Shown here: positions 16,644 through 25,751 of the stretch, piece after piece | Layout of the letters: every line of letters begins with the position of its first letter | Numbering within the stretch: the first letter of the stretch is position 1 | Source of the DNA: Bryobacteraceae bacterium CoA2 C42 | Lineage (GTDB): Bacteria > Acidobacteriota > Terriglobia > Bryobacterales > Bryobacteraceae | Assembly: GCA_019931245.1 (NCBI GenBank) | Contig: JAINDL010000014.1 | Coordinates: forward strand, 24,400-88,399 | Reading direction: 5' to 3' | DNA length: 64,000 bases | Translations under genes and position numbers: made by a program | The notes under the pieces: generated by a model | Told to the model about the DNA's origin: nothing | What the model saw: the letters and a program-made list of their open reading frames with translations, nothing else | Database searches by the model: none

Positions 16644-18214
16644 AGCGGGATCCGCGGATAGGTTTCGCTGCCGAGGCGGATCTCGCGGGTCCACTCCTCG
16701 CTCGGCGGCAAGCCCAGCAGGCGGGGCCGGAGCAGAACGACCGTCTCCGATTCGTCGAACTCCACCGTGTTTCGGCTGAACAGCCTGCCGAGCAGCGGAA
16801 TGCGGATCAGACCGGCCGGCCCCGCCTTGGTCAACGTCCTCGCCGCGGTACCGACACCCGAGATCAGCGCCCATTCGCCGTTCCGCAGTCGCACGGTAGA
16901 GACGAACTTCCGGTTCGTCAGGACCGGAATTCCGTTAATTTGCCCCCCGGCCAGCAGCTTGAACTCGGCCTCGAGCTCCACCGTTGTCTCCCCCAATCCA
17001 TGCGTATGCGGCGTCGCCTTCAAGGTCAGGCCGAGGTTTTCGAACTGAAAGGTGGGAGGGGGCCGGAAGGCGTTTCCTCCCACGTCGCCACCGAAGAAGC
17101 CCGCCGTCAGGATCGGATAGCGCTCGCCGATGGCAAACTGCGCCGGCATGCCGTGCAGGGTCCGGACCTCGGAGCGCTGCCGCTGGCTGCCGGCCGTTTT
17201 GAGCAGGTTCGCCACCAGAGCGGCATCGCCCAGGGTGATGGCGAGGCGGGGTTGGACCGTTCGGGCCGAGGAGAGCGGAATCGCCGGGAGGCGCCGGTCG
17301 ACCCCGGTGGACGGGGACTCCGCCACGGCGAAGATTTCGGTCGAACTCGGCAGCCCGGTGCCCGCATTGAGCGACCGGTTGCGCCGCAGTTCATAGACCT
17401 CCACTTCGATCGCAACGGCGGGCCGCGCCCCCATCATCTGCTCGAAAATCTGCTGCGCCGGGCGGACCTTCGAAATCCGGTCGCGCAGCAGCACCAGCCG
17501 CTGCGCGTTGTCGACGGCAAACTTCTGCAGTTCCATCGTCTGCTGGACAGCGCGCGCCAACTCCTGCGTCTCTTGCACACTGAACGGCTCCGGGATGGAC
17601 AGCACGACGGCTACTGTCGGCTCCAGATCCTGCCGCTTCCGTTCGGAGTCCTTGGCCGCCAGCAGGCTTCTCGGCTGCAGGGGAACAAGAAATGCGCCCG
17701 TCGCCGCGGCCACCGCTTCAAGCACCTCGGCGCCGGACGCTGCGCTTACGGCAAAGCGCAGGGGTTCTCCCCCTTCCGGGAACTCGTCGTCGAATTGCAC
17801 CGTCAAACCGAGTTGCCGGACTGTCCGGTCCAGCACCTCGCGCAGCGTGCCCCGCACGGAGATGGAGTACGGTCCCGGACCGAGCGAGAGCTCCGGCGGC
17901 GGCAGAAATTGCCGGGCCTCCCGCAACTCCGCGGGCGAGATTGCCAGCCCGGGCGCGGTCTCCGGCGCCGGTACCAGAGGGGGTGAGGCGCTTTGCCGCA
18001 GCGCACGCAGGGTCAGCAGCCGGCTTCTTGCCGGGTACCTCCGGTCGGCCGGCTGGCGGGCCGCCGCCTGGTTGTAGAGAAGGATGGCCTCAGCCAATTG
18101 GCCCGCCTTTTCCGCTCTAGCCGCCCGCCGGGCAAGGCTCCGGGCCGACTCCTGGGCCAAACCCAGCGCGACCCCGCACACGAAAACCAGGACAAAGCGC
18201 AGCACTGCTCGCAA
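16640..18214 (-). CDS. Secretin-like protein (type II/III secretion or type IV pilus family) with N-terminal repeat region
   Basis: A 524-residue exported protein. Signal peptide at 1-20 (MRAVLRFVLVFVCGVALGLA); a short TPR-like helical segment at 25-65 (RAEKAGQLAEAILLYNQAAA); an STN/secretin N1-like part at about 110-170 (VRGTLREVLDRTVRQLGLTV); and a C-terminal secretin core at about 300-510 (LGLTLKATPHTHGLGETTVEL, then NRKFVSTVRLRNGEWALISG and RIPLLGRLFSRNT). The ETVVLLRPRLL end is typical of GspD/PilQ. No pilin, inner-membrane or secretion ATPase gene accompanies it, so the machine it serves is unknown. It is transcribed away from the AAA ATPase at 18286. Confidence 0.82.
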   Translation of the reverse strand: MRAVLRFVLVFVCGVALGLAQESARSLARRAARAEKAGQLAEAILLYNQAAARQPADRRYPARSRLLTLRALRQSASPPLVPAPETAPGLAISPAELREARQFLPPPELSLGPGPYSISVRGTLREVLDRTVRQLGLTVQFDDEFPEGGEPLRFAVSAASGAEVLEAVAAATGAFLVPLQPRSLLAAKDSERKRQDLEPTVAVVLSIPEPFSVQETQELARAVQQTMELQKFAVDNAQRLVLLRDRISKVRPAQQIFEQMMGARPAVAIEVEVYELRRNRSLNAGTGLPSSTEIFAVAESPSTGVDRRLPAIPLSSARTVQPRLAITLGDAALVANLLKTAGSQRQRSEVRTLHGMPAQFAIGERYPILTAGFFGGDVGGNAFRPPPTFQFENLGLTLKATPHTHGLGETTVELEAEFKLLAGGQINGIPVLTNRKFVSTVRLRNGEWALISGVGTAARTLTKAGPAGLIRIPLLGRLFSRNTVEFDESETVVLLRPRLLGLPPSEEWTREIRLGSETYPRIPL

Positions 18215-18246
18215 AGGATGACGCGCCGGGATGGCCAGGCGTGGAC

Positions 18247-18274
18247 TAAAGTTCTGCGCGGCGGCAGCCGATCA
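18247..18274 (+). promoter_or_regulatory. Sigma-28 (FliA/WhiG)-like promoter upstream of the AAA ATPase
   Basis: TAAAGTTC (18247-18254), a 12-nt spacer, then GCCGATCA (18267-18274). The enterobacterial FliA consensus is TAAAGTTT-N11-GCCGATAA. The spacer is one longer here, but a second site at 46853-46880 has the same 12-nt spacing, which supports a lineage-specific form. The GTG start at 18286 is 11 nt downstream of the -10 element. Confidence 0.6.
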
Positions 18275-18285
18275 ATGGATCAACA

Positions 18286-19560
18286 GTGACGTCGAAGCCG
18301 CCCTCCCCAACCAAATCTCAGCTGTCAATCGGGTTCGCCCCCCCAACGCCCATGGATATCGCCGGTTTGGGGATTCGGGAGAACCTGCTTCTCGATCTGG
18401 TCCTCCGCCGTCTACTGCTTGAAGGCAGCAGCAATCTGCGAACCATCGCGCAGAAGATCCGCGTCTCGGCGCCCATCGTCGATCACATCTTCCGCTTTAT
18501 GCGGAGCCAACAAATGGTCGAAGTCAAGAGTATGACCGGCAACGACTATAACTTCGTGCTGTCGGCACTCGGCCGCCAGACTGCCACGGAAAGGTTTCAA
18601 ACCAGTCAGTATGCCGGCGCCTGCCCGGTCTCCTTGCGCGACTATCATGCCGCCGTCCGCGCCCAATCGGCCAAGGTGCAGGTCGACCGCGGTACATTGC
18701 GCCAAGCTTTCGGGGATCTGGTGGTGCCGGACCGGCTGCTCGACCAGTTAGGACCCGCCCTGATCGCTCAAAGCTCCATCTTCGTCTACGGTCCTTCCGG
18801 CAACGGGAAAACCAGCATTGCCGAGCGGATGCTGCGCGTCTACCAGGACGCGATCATGATCCCTCACGCCATTGAGGTTGACAACCAAATCATCAGCGTT
18901 TTCGATCCGGTCGTCCACCAGGCCCTCGCCACCGAGGACAGCGATCTCGACCCGCGCTGGGTCACCTGCCGCCGACCCTGTATCATCGTGGGCGGCGAAC
19001 TGGTCCCCTCCATGCTCGAACTGCGTCTGGACGAAGCCAGCGGCATCTACACGGCGCCGCTGCAGATGAAGGCCAACAACGGGCTCTTTATCGTCGACGA
19101 CTTTGGCCGCCAGCTCATGTCGCCCCGCGATCTGCTCAACCGCTGGATTGTGCCGCTTGACCGGCACGTCGACTACCTCACCCTTCGCCACGGCGTGAAG
19201 TTCCAGATCCCGTTTGAACTCCTCGTCGTCTTCTCCACCAATCTTGACCCGAGCGACCTGGCCGACGAAGCCTTTCTACGCCGGATCCCCAACAAAATCT
19301 TTGTCGAAAGCGTCTCCGACCAGGTCTTTGATCAGATCTTCAACCGCGTCGTCGCAGCCCGCCGCATCCCGTGCGAAGCCGACAGCGCCGAGTACCTCCG
19401 CGAACTATGCCTGGCCGAGGGCCGTTCGGAACTGCGCGCCTGCTACCCGATGGATATCTGCAAGATTCTGGCCGCCATCTCCCAGTATGAGAACCGGCCG
19501 GTCCGCATGACCAAGGGAGATCTCGAACGCGCCACCGCCCTCTACTTCGCCAAAGGCTGA
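18286..19560 (+). CDS. AAA-type ATPase with N-terminal winged-helix-like region
   Basis: A 424-residue cytoplasmic protein; GTG start at 18286, with ATG at 18352 as the alternative. Residues about 30-100 look like a winged-helix (LLLEGSSNLRTIAQKIRVSAPIVDHIFRF). The P-loop GPSGNGKTS is at 169-177, Walker B GLFIVDDFGRQ at about 265, and a sensor-type VVFSTNLDPSDLADEAFLRR later. A positive patch with DPRWVTCRRP lies between Walker A and B. It resembles conserved ATPases found near pilus or secretion genes in Acidobacteriota, but I cannot name the family. It sits behind a sigma-28-like promoter and is divergent from a secretin, so a motility or secretion function is a reasonable inference. Confidence 0.8.
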   Translation: MTSKPPSPTKSQLSIGFAPPTPMDIAGLGIRENLLLDLVLRRLLLEGSSNLRTIAQKIRVSAPIVDHIFRFMRSQQMVEVKSMTGNDYNFVLSALGRQTATERFQTSQYAGACPVSLRDYHAAVRAQSAKVQVDRGTLRQAFGDLVVPDRLLDQLGPALIAQSSIFVYGPSGNGKTSIAERMLRVYQDAIMIPHAIEVDNQIISVFDPVVHQALATEDSDLDPRWVTCRRPCIIVGGELVPSMLELRLDEASGIYTAPLQMKANNGLFIVDDFGRQLMSPRDLLNRWIVPLDRHVDYLTLRHGVKFQIPFELLVVFSTNLDPSDLADEAFLRRIPNKIFVESVSDQVFDQIFNRVVAARRIPCEADSAEYLRELCLAEGRSELRACYPMDICKILAAISQYENRPVRMTKGDLERATALYFAKG

Positions 19561-19563
19561 AGT

Positions 19564-20406
19564 CTACCGCAGCCCCAGCGACCGCAGGTTCTGCGCCCCA
19601 AGGGCGGGTATATCCTCGGGCTTATCGGCCAGATCCCGCCAGATGCACGCCGCCGCCGCAATCTCCTTAATCGCCGGCCCGAACGTCTCGATCACGCACC
19701 AGCCGCGGTAGTCGATCTCCCGCAACGCGCCCACCACCCCAATCCAGTCGATCGGACCCGTCCCGGGCGTCCCCCGGTCGTTCTCGCACGTGTGCACATG
19801 GAAGATCCGCGACCCCAGCAGCCGGATCGCCTCGGCCTGATTCTTTTCCTCAATGTTGGCGTGAAACGTGTCGTAGAGCACCCCGATCTCCGCCTCGCCC
19901 ACGGCATCAATCAAAGCCTTGGCATCGGCCGCCGTATTCAGAAAGTAGGTCTCAAACCGGTTCAGCGGCTCGACGGCGAGGCGCACCCCGTGCTCCCGGC
20001 AAACCGGCGCCAACTCCTGCAACCCCTCCACCGCCCGCTGCCACTCCGCCGCGGTCCGCCGCCGGCCCGGCAGCAGGCCCACCGCCGAACAGAACGGCCC
20101 CGCCACCATCGAGATGCCCGCCTCCGCCGCGCCGCGGATCGCCGTGCGGAGAAACTCGAGCGTCGCCGACCGCACCGCCGCATCCTCCGTCCCCAGGCTC
20201 TGATTTCCGGTCAGCGCCGTGCAAATCAACCCCGTCATCCCCCGCGCCGCCAACTCCTGCCGGACGGCCTCGGCCGGAAATCCGGCAAAGTCAAAAACGC
20301 CCATCTCGATCCCGTCGAGGCCTAATTCTCCGGCCCGGGCGATCAACGGCAGATGGGACGCCGTAAAGTTGGCCGTCCACAGAAAAGTATTTACGCCGAT
20401 TGGCAT
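19564..20406 (-). CDS. Sugar-phosphate isomerase/epimerase family, D-tagatose/D-psicose 3-epimerase-like
   Basis: A 280-residue TIM-barrel protein. The blocks AVEPLNRFETYFLNTA, YDTFHANIEEKN and HVHTCENDRGTPGTG are those of ketose 3-epimerases. Predicted metal ligands Glu146, Asp179, His205 and Glu240 sit exactly six residues before the four ligands of Pseudomonas cichorii tagatose epimerase (152, 185, 211, 246), so all are present in register. It should invert C3 of a free ketose using Mn or Co. The gene ends 4 nt from the convergent ATPase. Close relatives include hydroxypyruvate isomerases, so the exact sugar is uncertain. Confidence 0.88.
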   Translation of the reverse strand: MPIGVNTFLWTANFTASHLPLIARAGELGLDGIEMGVFDFAGFPAEAVRQELAARGMTGLICTALTGNQSLGTEDAAVRSATLEFLRTAIRGAAEAGISMVAGPFCSAVGLLPGRRRTAAEWQRAVEGLQELAPVCREHGVRLAVEPLNRFETYFLNTAADAKALIDAVGEAEIGVLYDTFHANIEEKNQAEAIRLLGSRIFHVHTCENDRGTPGTGPIDWIGVVGALREIDYRGWCVIETFGPAIKEIAAAACIWRDLADKPEDIPALGAQNLRSLGLR

Positions 20407-20411
20407 GCTTA

Positions 20412-22766
20412 TTACCTCGGATTAAATCGGAAGTTACTCAAACCAAATACATCGTTGCCCGGAATATACAGCCCGAACTTACCGGCGGCCAGATTGCGGC
20501 CGGGCACGGAGAACGCATCGAGATCCACCCACTTGGCGCCGTTGTGCACGGAGTGCTTGACCCCGCCGGGAGCAATGTCGATCTGCATCGTGTAGCTCTC
20601 CTGCTTTTCGAGGTCGTGCGCGATCTTATACTCGCTCGACTTGCCGTTCACCACATCCCGACGGAAGAAGTTCTTCCGGTCTAACTGATAGAGCACATGG
20701 TTCCGGGCGTCCGTGTAGTTCACAAACCACTGCAGCCGCCGGCCCTTGAGCAGCCCGATGTTAAAGGTGAACGTCCCGTTGGCCGGGGTTACGCCGTACA
20801 GAACGAAGTTACCGCCTTTGTGCACCGTCCAGCCCTCCTGCGGCGTCCACTCCCCGGGCTGCTCCCAGTCGACCATCGTACCCAGTTTCTTGGCGACGAC
20901 CGGCTTGGGAATCTCCTTCAGCGCGATTTCGACGGTCTTGTTCTCGCCCGCCGCCAACTGCACCGTGGCCGTACCCTCGACGAAGTTCGCCGCCCGGGCC
21001 ACCACCACCCAACTCCCGGCGCCCAGGTTGATCGGGTTGCCGCTCGCCGGACGCAGTTGGGTCTCCTCGCTCTTGCGATAGAAAACCTGCGCGCCGGCCG
21101 GCTTCACATTCACGCGGATCGTCGAGGTCGCCGCCACCAGCGTCACATCCGCCCCGGCCAGCTCCACCGTCTCGCCGGCCCGGAACTGGCGCGGATGCCG
21201 CTTCGGCACAAAGGAATCCTTGCGGAACTCCACGGTATGCTCGCCCGGCGGAATCGTCGTCGAGGCGTACCCCCCGTCGGCTCCGATCACCCCCAGACTC
21301 TGCCCGTCGAGCAGCACCGTCGCACCGGGCGGCGCGCCGGCAATGCGCAGAGTCGCGAGCTTCGGAATCGCTTTCAGCGTAAACTCCACCCGGGTCTCCT
21401 GCCCCTTGGCCAACGTCACGGGCTTGGCCGCTTCCACCGTGTAACCCTCCTTGGCCACCCGCACGGTGTACTGCCGCACCGGCAGACCCAGCAGCCGCAA
21501 CTGCCCGCCCTTGGTCTTCCGCTTGAGCTCCGTGTTGTTGAGGAACACCGTCACATCATCCAAATCGCCCGCCGCCACGTACAGGCTGCCCAGGTTCACA
21601 TCCAGCTTCAAATACGCCGTCAGCGTCGGCTGCGGACCGGCCGAAACCAGCAGCTTCCGCTCCACCGAACCATCGTTAATGGTCAACTCCCGGTCGCCGG
21701 CCGCCAGCGCCTCCAGACTCAGTCCGTTCGGCCCCGCGTCACCCGCCGCCTTGCCATCCACCTGCACCTTCACATTGGCCGAGGCGTGCACCCGGGCCGC
21801 ATTACCCGCGTTGGCCACCACAATCGCCAGAACATTGCGGGCCACCACCGGGCCGGTGATCACCGGGGCCTCCCCCAGCCGGGCCTCGAACGCAAAGGCC
21901 GCCTCGGTTCCCTGATTGGCCACCTTCACCTCATGCTTCCCCGGCGCCACCCGGTCCAGCACCAACTGTCCATCCTGCAGGTCGCCGAGCGGATTGCCGT
22001 CCAGCATCACCTTGCCCGCCTGCAGGTCGGTAAACAAGCGCACCGAAAGCGGCATCGGCTGCAGCGTCAGCGCCACTTCGCCCGGCGCTCCGCTCTCGAC
22101 GCGCAGCGGACTGGTGGCCGTTTCGTAGCCCGGCAACACCGCCTGCACCTCGTAGGCGCCCGCCGGCAACACGATGCTGCAGTTCGACGTACACTTCAAC
22201 TCGCCGTTCACCCGGATCGACGCGCCCTCGGGCGCGGTCCGGATCGCGATGCTGGCCGATCCATCCGGCGCCTGCCGCTGGTCGGCCGCCTTCTTCTGCG
22301 CGTTGCGGATGGTGAAGATACCCGCGGCCGCGATCAGCAGCCCCACCACCCCGCCCACCGCCACGGCCCGTTTCCAGTTGAAGGCATGCGGAGCCGGAGC
22401 CGCCGGGCCGGGTGGAGGCGCGGGCGCCGGGTAGGCGGGCGGCTGCGCCGTCATCGAACCGCTCGAAAAGACCTGCGTCGGCATCTGCACCGGAGGCGCC
22501 AGGCCCCCGCCGGGCAGCTTCGCCGCGGCCTCCCGCTCCGCCGTGCTCTGCATCTCCACCAGCCGCTGCCCGAACGCCACAATCCGGCCGCGGACGTCAC
22601 TGATCGCCGACTGAATGGCCGCATCGCCGGGGCAGGCCCGGCTGATCTCCTCCAGGCGGTAGAAAATCGGCTTCAGCTCGTCGAGTGCCCGCGCCGCCCC
22701 AATCTGCGCATCCAAACGGCGGAGTTCGGTGAGGAAGGCGTCACGCTGGGCAGGGTTGATACTCAC
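20412..22766 (-). CDS. Membrane-anchored PEGA-repeat protein
   Basis: 784 residues. The GTG at 22766 is preceded by AAGGAG six nt upstream, which fixes the start; the frame stays open another 477 codons, but that part is antisense to the sulfatase. Residues 1-70 are helical, then a Pro/Ala-rich stretch, one membrane helix at about 140-160 (AVAVGGVVGLLIAAAGIFTI), then a series of PEGA-type beta repeats (for example IRTAPEGASIRVNGE, GAPPGATVLLDGQSLG, VNVKPAGAQVFYRKS). The last 180 residues form a jelly-roll-like domain (QMDIAPGG-type region ending FGLYIPGNDVFGLSNFRFNP). PEGA proteins typically act at the envelope; the role here is unknown. Confidence 0.85.
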   Translation of the reverse strand: MSINPAQRDAFLTELRRLDAQIGAARALDELKPIFYRLEEISRACPGDAAIQSAISDVRGRIVAFGQRLVEMQSTAEREAAAKLPGGGLAPPVQMPTQVFSSGSMTAQPPAYPAPAPPPGPAAPAPHAFNWKRAVAVGGVVGLLIAAAGIFTIRNAQKKAADQRQAPDGSASIAIRTAPEGASIRVNGELKCTSNCSIVLPAGAYEVQAVLPGYETATSPLRVESGAPGEVALTLQPMPLSVRLFTDLQAGKVMLDGNPLGDLQDGQLVLDRVAPGKHEVKVANQGTEAAFAFEARLGEAPVITGPVVARNVLAIVVANAGNAARVHASANVKVQVDGKAAGDAGPNGLSLEALAAGDRELTINDGSVERKLLVSAGPQPTLTAYLKLDVNLGSLYVAAGDLDDVTVFLNNTELKRKTKGGQLRLLGLPVRQYTVRVAKEGYTVEAAKPVTLAKGQETRVEFTLKAIPKLATLRIAGAPPGATVLLDGQSLGVIGADGGYASTTIPPGEHTVEFRKDSFVPKRHPRQFRAGETVELAGADVTLVAATSTIRVNVKPAGAQVFYRKSEETQLRPASGNPINLGAGSWVVVARAANFVEGTATVQLAAGENKTVEIALKEIPKPVVAKKLGTMVDWEQPGEWTPQEGWTVHKGGNFVLYGVTPANGTFTFNIGLLKGRRLQWFVNYTDARNHVLYQLDRKNFFRRDVVNGKSSEYKIAHDLEKQESYTMQIDIAPGGVKHSVHNGAKWVDLDAFSVPGRNLAAGKFGLYIPGNDVFGLSNFRFNPR

Positions 22767-22799
22767 AATGCACTCCTTGAGGCGCGGAACTACTCGATG

Positions 22800-22805
22800 A
22801 TTATA
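22800..22805 (-). promoter_or_regulatory. Possible -10 box (TATAAT) for the PEGA-repeat gene
   Basis: A perfect TATAAT on the minus strand lies 34 nt before the GTG at 22766, giving a short leader that includes the AAGGAG site. The same AT-rich patch also reads TATAAT on the plus strand (22802-22807), in position for the divergent sulfatase. No convincing -35 box is visible for either. Confidence 0.4.
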
Positions 22806-22877
22806 ATCCAGTAGTGCGACGATCCCCCGGAGGCGTTTCCCCTCCCGGGCTGTCCTCGTGTGATACAACCGAAATTC

Positions 22878-24683
22878 ATGCAGCGCAGGCTCTTTCTCTC
22901 TTCGGTCGCCGCCGCCGCCGCGGCCGCCCAACCCGCCGCCCGGCCTAATATTCTCTGGATCACCTGCGAGGACATGAGCCCCTCGCTCGGCTGCTTCGGC
23001 GACCGCGTCGCCCACACCCCCCGGCTCGACGCCCTCGCCGCCGAAAGCCTCCGCTACACCTGCTGCTGGTCCAATGCCCCCGTCTGCGCCCCGGCCCGCA
23101 CCACCATCATCTCCGGCCTGTACCCGCCCTCGCTCGGCGCCGAACACATGCGCTCGCAGACCCGCATGGGCGCCGGCCAGAAGATGTTCCCCCAACTGCT
23201 GCGCGAGGCCGGCTACTACACCTCCAACAACTCGAAAGAGGATTACAACATCGACCACACCGGCGTCGTCTGGGACGAATCGAGCAACAAGGCCCACTGG
23301 CGCAAACGCCAACCCGGCCAGCCCTTCTTCGCCGTCTTCAACTTCACCATCACCCACGAAAGCCAGATCCGCACCCGCCCCCATCAACTCCGCCAGGACC
23401 CGGCCGAGGTCCGCATCCCCGCCTACCACCCCGACACCCCCGAGGTCCGCCACGACTGGGCCCAGCACTACGACAACGTCAACACCATGGACGGCCTCGC
23501 CGGCAAAGTCCTGGACCAACTGCAGGCCGACGGGCTCGCCGGCGACACCATCGTCTTCTTCTACTCCGACCACGGCAGCGGCATGCCCCGCAGCAAGCGC
23601 TGGCCCTATAACTCCGGCCTGCGCGTCCCGCTCATCGTCCGTTTCCCGGAGAAGTGGCGGGCGCTGGCCACCGCCGAATATAAGCCCGGCGCGGCTACGG
23701 ACCGCCCGGTCAGCTTCGTCGACCTCGCCCCGACGGTGCTCTCGCTCGCCGGCCTGCCCAAGCCCGCCTACCACCAGGGCTTCGCCTTCCTCGGCAAGGC
23801 CGCCGAACCGCGCCAGCCCTACGTCTACGGCTTCCGCGGCCGCATGGATGAGCGCTACGACCTCGTCCGCTCGGTCACCGACGGCCGCTACGTCTACCTG
23901 CGCCAGTACATGCCGCACCGCATCTACGCCCAGCACATCGCCTACATGTTCGAAACGCCCACGACGCGGGTCTGGCAGAAGCTCTTCCGCGAAGGCAAGC
24001 TCAACGCCGCCCAGCAGCAGTTCTGGAAGAGCAAGCCCGCCGAAGAGCTCTACGACCTGCAGGCGGACCGCGACGAGGTGAACAACCTCGCCGGCGAAGC
24101 CCGCATGGCCCCGATCCTCCGGAAGATGCGCGCCGCGCAGCAGGACCTCGCCGCGCGCATCCGCGACATCGGCTTTCTGCCCGAAAACGAGATCCACGAA
24201 CGCGCCGGCGCCGGCGCGCCCTACGATGCCGCGCGACAGCTCACGAGCCTACCCCGCATCCACGCCATGGCGGCCGAATCCAATCCCGCCAAGCTCGCCG
24301 CCGGCCTCGCCGATCCCGATAGCGCCGTCCGCTACTGGGCCGCCGTCCGCCATCTCATCGGCCGCCGGCCCGCGCCGCTCCGGCCGCTGCTCCAGGACGC
24401 CGCCCCGGCCGTCCGCATCGTCGCCGCCGAAACCCTGGGCCGCTACGGCGACCCGGCGGATCTCGCGCCCGCGCTCGCCGTGCTGGTCGAACTGGCCGAC
24501 ATGGAAAAACACGGCGTCTTCGTCGCCCTGCAGGCGCTCAACGCCCTCGACAATCTCGACGCCAAAGCCGCGCCCGTCAAACCCCAACTCCAGGCCCTGC
24601 CCCGGCAGAAGAAGGGCGCCCCGCAAAAGCTGCGCGAGTACGTGCCGCGGCTGCTCGAAACCGTGCTTGAGGACCTGCCCTAA
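22878..24683 (+). CDS. Secreted sulfatase with C-terminal HEAT-like repeats
   Basis: About 601 residues from the ATG at 22878 (MQRRLFLSSVAAAAAAA, a Tat/Sec-type signal); a GTG six codons upstream is possible. The sulfatase domain opens NILWITCEDMSPSLGCFGDR with metal-binding Asp, and carries CAPAR with Cys70, the residue converted to formylglycine. VFFYSDHGSGMPRSKR supplies the second metal site. From about residue 465 the protein continues into HEAT-like repeats (DPDSAVRYWAAVRHLIG, then DAAPAVRIVAAETLGRYG), an arrangement seen in sulfatases of Planctomycetota and Acidobacteriota. The substrate is probably a sulfated polysaccharide. The gene ends 3 nt before the GT4 gene. Confidence 0.93.
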   Translation: MQRRLFLSSVAAAAAAAQPAARPNILWITCEDMSPSLGCFGDRVAHTPRLDALAAESLRYTCCWSNAPVCAPARTTIISGLYPPSLGAEHMRSQTRMGAGQKMFPQLLREAGYYTSNNSKEDYNIDHTGVVWDESSNKAHWRKRQPGQPFFAVFNFTITHESQIRTRPHQLRQDPAEVRIPAYHPDTPEVRHDWAQHYDNVNTMDGLAGKVLDQLQADGLAGDTIVFFYSDHGSGMPRSKRWPYNSGLRVPLIVRFPEKWRALATAEYKPGAATDRPVSFVDLAPTVLSLAGLPKPAYHQGFAFLGKAAEPRQPYVYGFRGRMDERYDLVRSVTDGRYVYLRQYMPHRIYAQHIAYMFETPTTRVWQKLFREGKLNAAQQQFWKSKPAEELYDLQADRDEVNNLAGEARMAPILRKMRAAQQDLAARIRDIGFLPENEIHERAGAGAPYDAARQLTSLPRIHAMAAESNPAKLAAGLADPDSAVRYWAAVRHLIGRRPAPLRPLLQDAAPAVRIVAAETLGRYGDPADLAPALAVLVELADMEKHGVFVALQALNALDNLDAKAAPVKPQLQALPRQKKGAPQKLREYVPRLLETVLEDLP

Positions 24684-24686
24684 CCC

Positions 24687-25742
24687 ATGCGGGTGGGCCT
24701 CGACGCGACACCGCTCACCGTCCCCACCGGCGGCGTCACCCGCTATCTGGTCGAGCTCCGGCGGGCCCTCGAAGCGGCGTTCCCGGAGGACTCCTATCAG
24801 TTCCTGAGCGATCAGCCCGTGCCCCGGCGGCCCGGCTGGCCCGCCTTCTGGACCACCCCGCCGCCGGGCCGGTTCGCGTCGAAATGGTGGCTGCTCGGGC
24901 TACCGCTCACCCTGCGCCGCCAGCGCCTGGATCTCTTCCACGGCACCGACTTCTCGGTGCCCTATCTCCGCGCCTGCCCGAGCGTGCTCTCGCTGCACGA
25001 CCTTTCGCCGTGGCGGGAGGCGGGCTGGCACTGCGGAGCGGACCGGGTCCGGCGCCGGACGCCCTGGCTGCTGCGGCTGGGCCGGGCGTCGCTGGTGCTG
25101 ACGCTCAGCGAAGCGGTGCGGCGGGAGGCCATCGAGCGGTTCGCGCTGCGGCCCGAGCGGGTGGTGGCCGTGCCGCTGGCGGCCGATGCCCGCTTCCGGC
25201 CCCAGCCGAGGGATCCATCTGTGGCGCCCTATTTTCTCTATGTCGGGACACTGGAGCCGCGGAAGAATCTGCCGTTTCTGGTCGAGGCGTGGCGGGAGGT
25301 CTGGCGCCGGCACCGGGTGCCGCTGGTGCTGGCGGGGCGGCGGCGGGAGGACGGGCCGGTGTTTGCGGAGGAAGAGGGGCTCGAACTGCGCGGCCCGGTG
25401 GCCGAGGCCGATCTCCCGGCGCTCTACGCCAACGCTCTCGCCGTGGTCTATCCGACTTTGTATGAAGGGTTCGGTCTGCCGGTGCTCGAAGCGATGCAAT
25501 CGGGCGCGCCGGTGCTGACCTCACGCGACCCGGCGGTGACCGAGGTGGCCGGCGGCGCGGCGTGGCAGGGGGAGGCGGCTGATGCGCGCGCGTGGGTCGA
25601 GGCGATGGCGGCGTGCGTGACGGAGCCGGAGAGGCTGGCGGAGTGGCGCGCGGCGGGGCTGCGGCGGGCGGCGGAGTTTAGCTGGGAGCGCACGGCCCGC
25701 GAAACGCACGCCGTTTATCAGGAAGCGGTGCGGCGGGGGTAG
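24687..25742 (+). CDS. Glycosyltransferase family 4
   Basis: A 351-residue GT-B enzyme. The N-terminal acceptor domain starts MRVGLDATPLTVPTGGVTRY, where the GGV(T)RY loop is typical. The C-terminal donor domain has YVGTLEPRKNLPFLVEAW and YPTLYEGFGLPVLEAMQSG with the E-x7-E type Glu pair. It begins the glycan cluster running to 32386. Donor and acceptor sugars cannot be read from sequence. No signal peptide, so it acts at the cytoplasmic face. Confidence 0.92.
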   Translation: MRVGLDATPLTVPTGGVTRYLVELRRALEAAFPEDSYQFLSDQPVPRRPGWPAFWTTPPPGRFASKWWLLGLPLTLRRQRLDLFHGTDFSVPYLRACPSVLSLHDLSPWREAGWHCGADRVRRRTPWLLRLGRASLVLTLSEAVRREAIERFALRPERVVAVPLAADARFRPQPRDPSVAPYFLYVGTLEPRKNLPFLVEAWREVWRRHRVPLVLAGRRREDGPVFAEEEGLELRGPVAEADLPALYANALAVVYPTLYEGFGLPVLEAMQSGAPVLTSRDPAVTEVAGGAAWQGEAADARAWVEAMAACVTEPERLAEWRAAGLRRAAEFSWERTARETHAVYQEAVRRG

Positions 25743-25751
25743 GCTGGAGAG

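Noticed and set aside
22767..24197. A 477-residue N-terminal extension of the PEGA protein
   Set aside because: It is antisense to the sulfatase, and a GTG with AAGGAG at 22766 gives a natural start.
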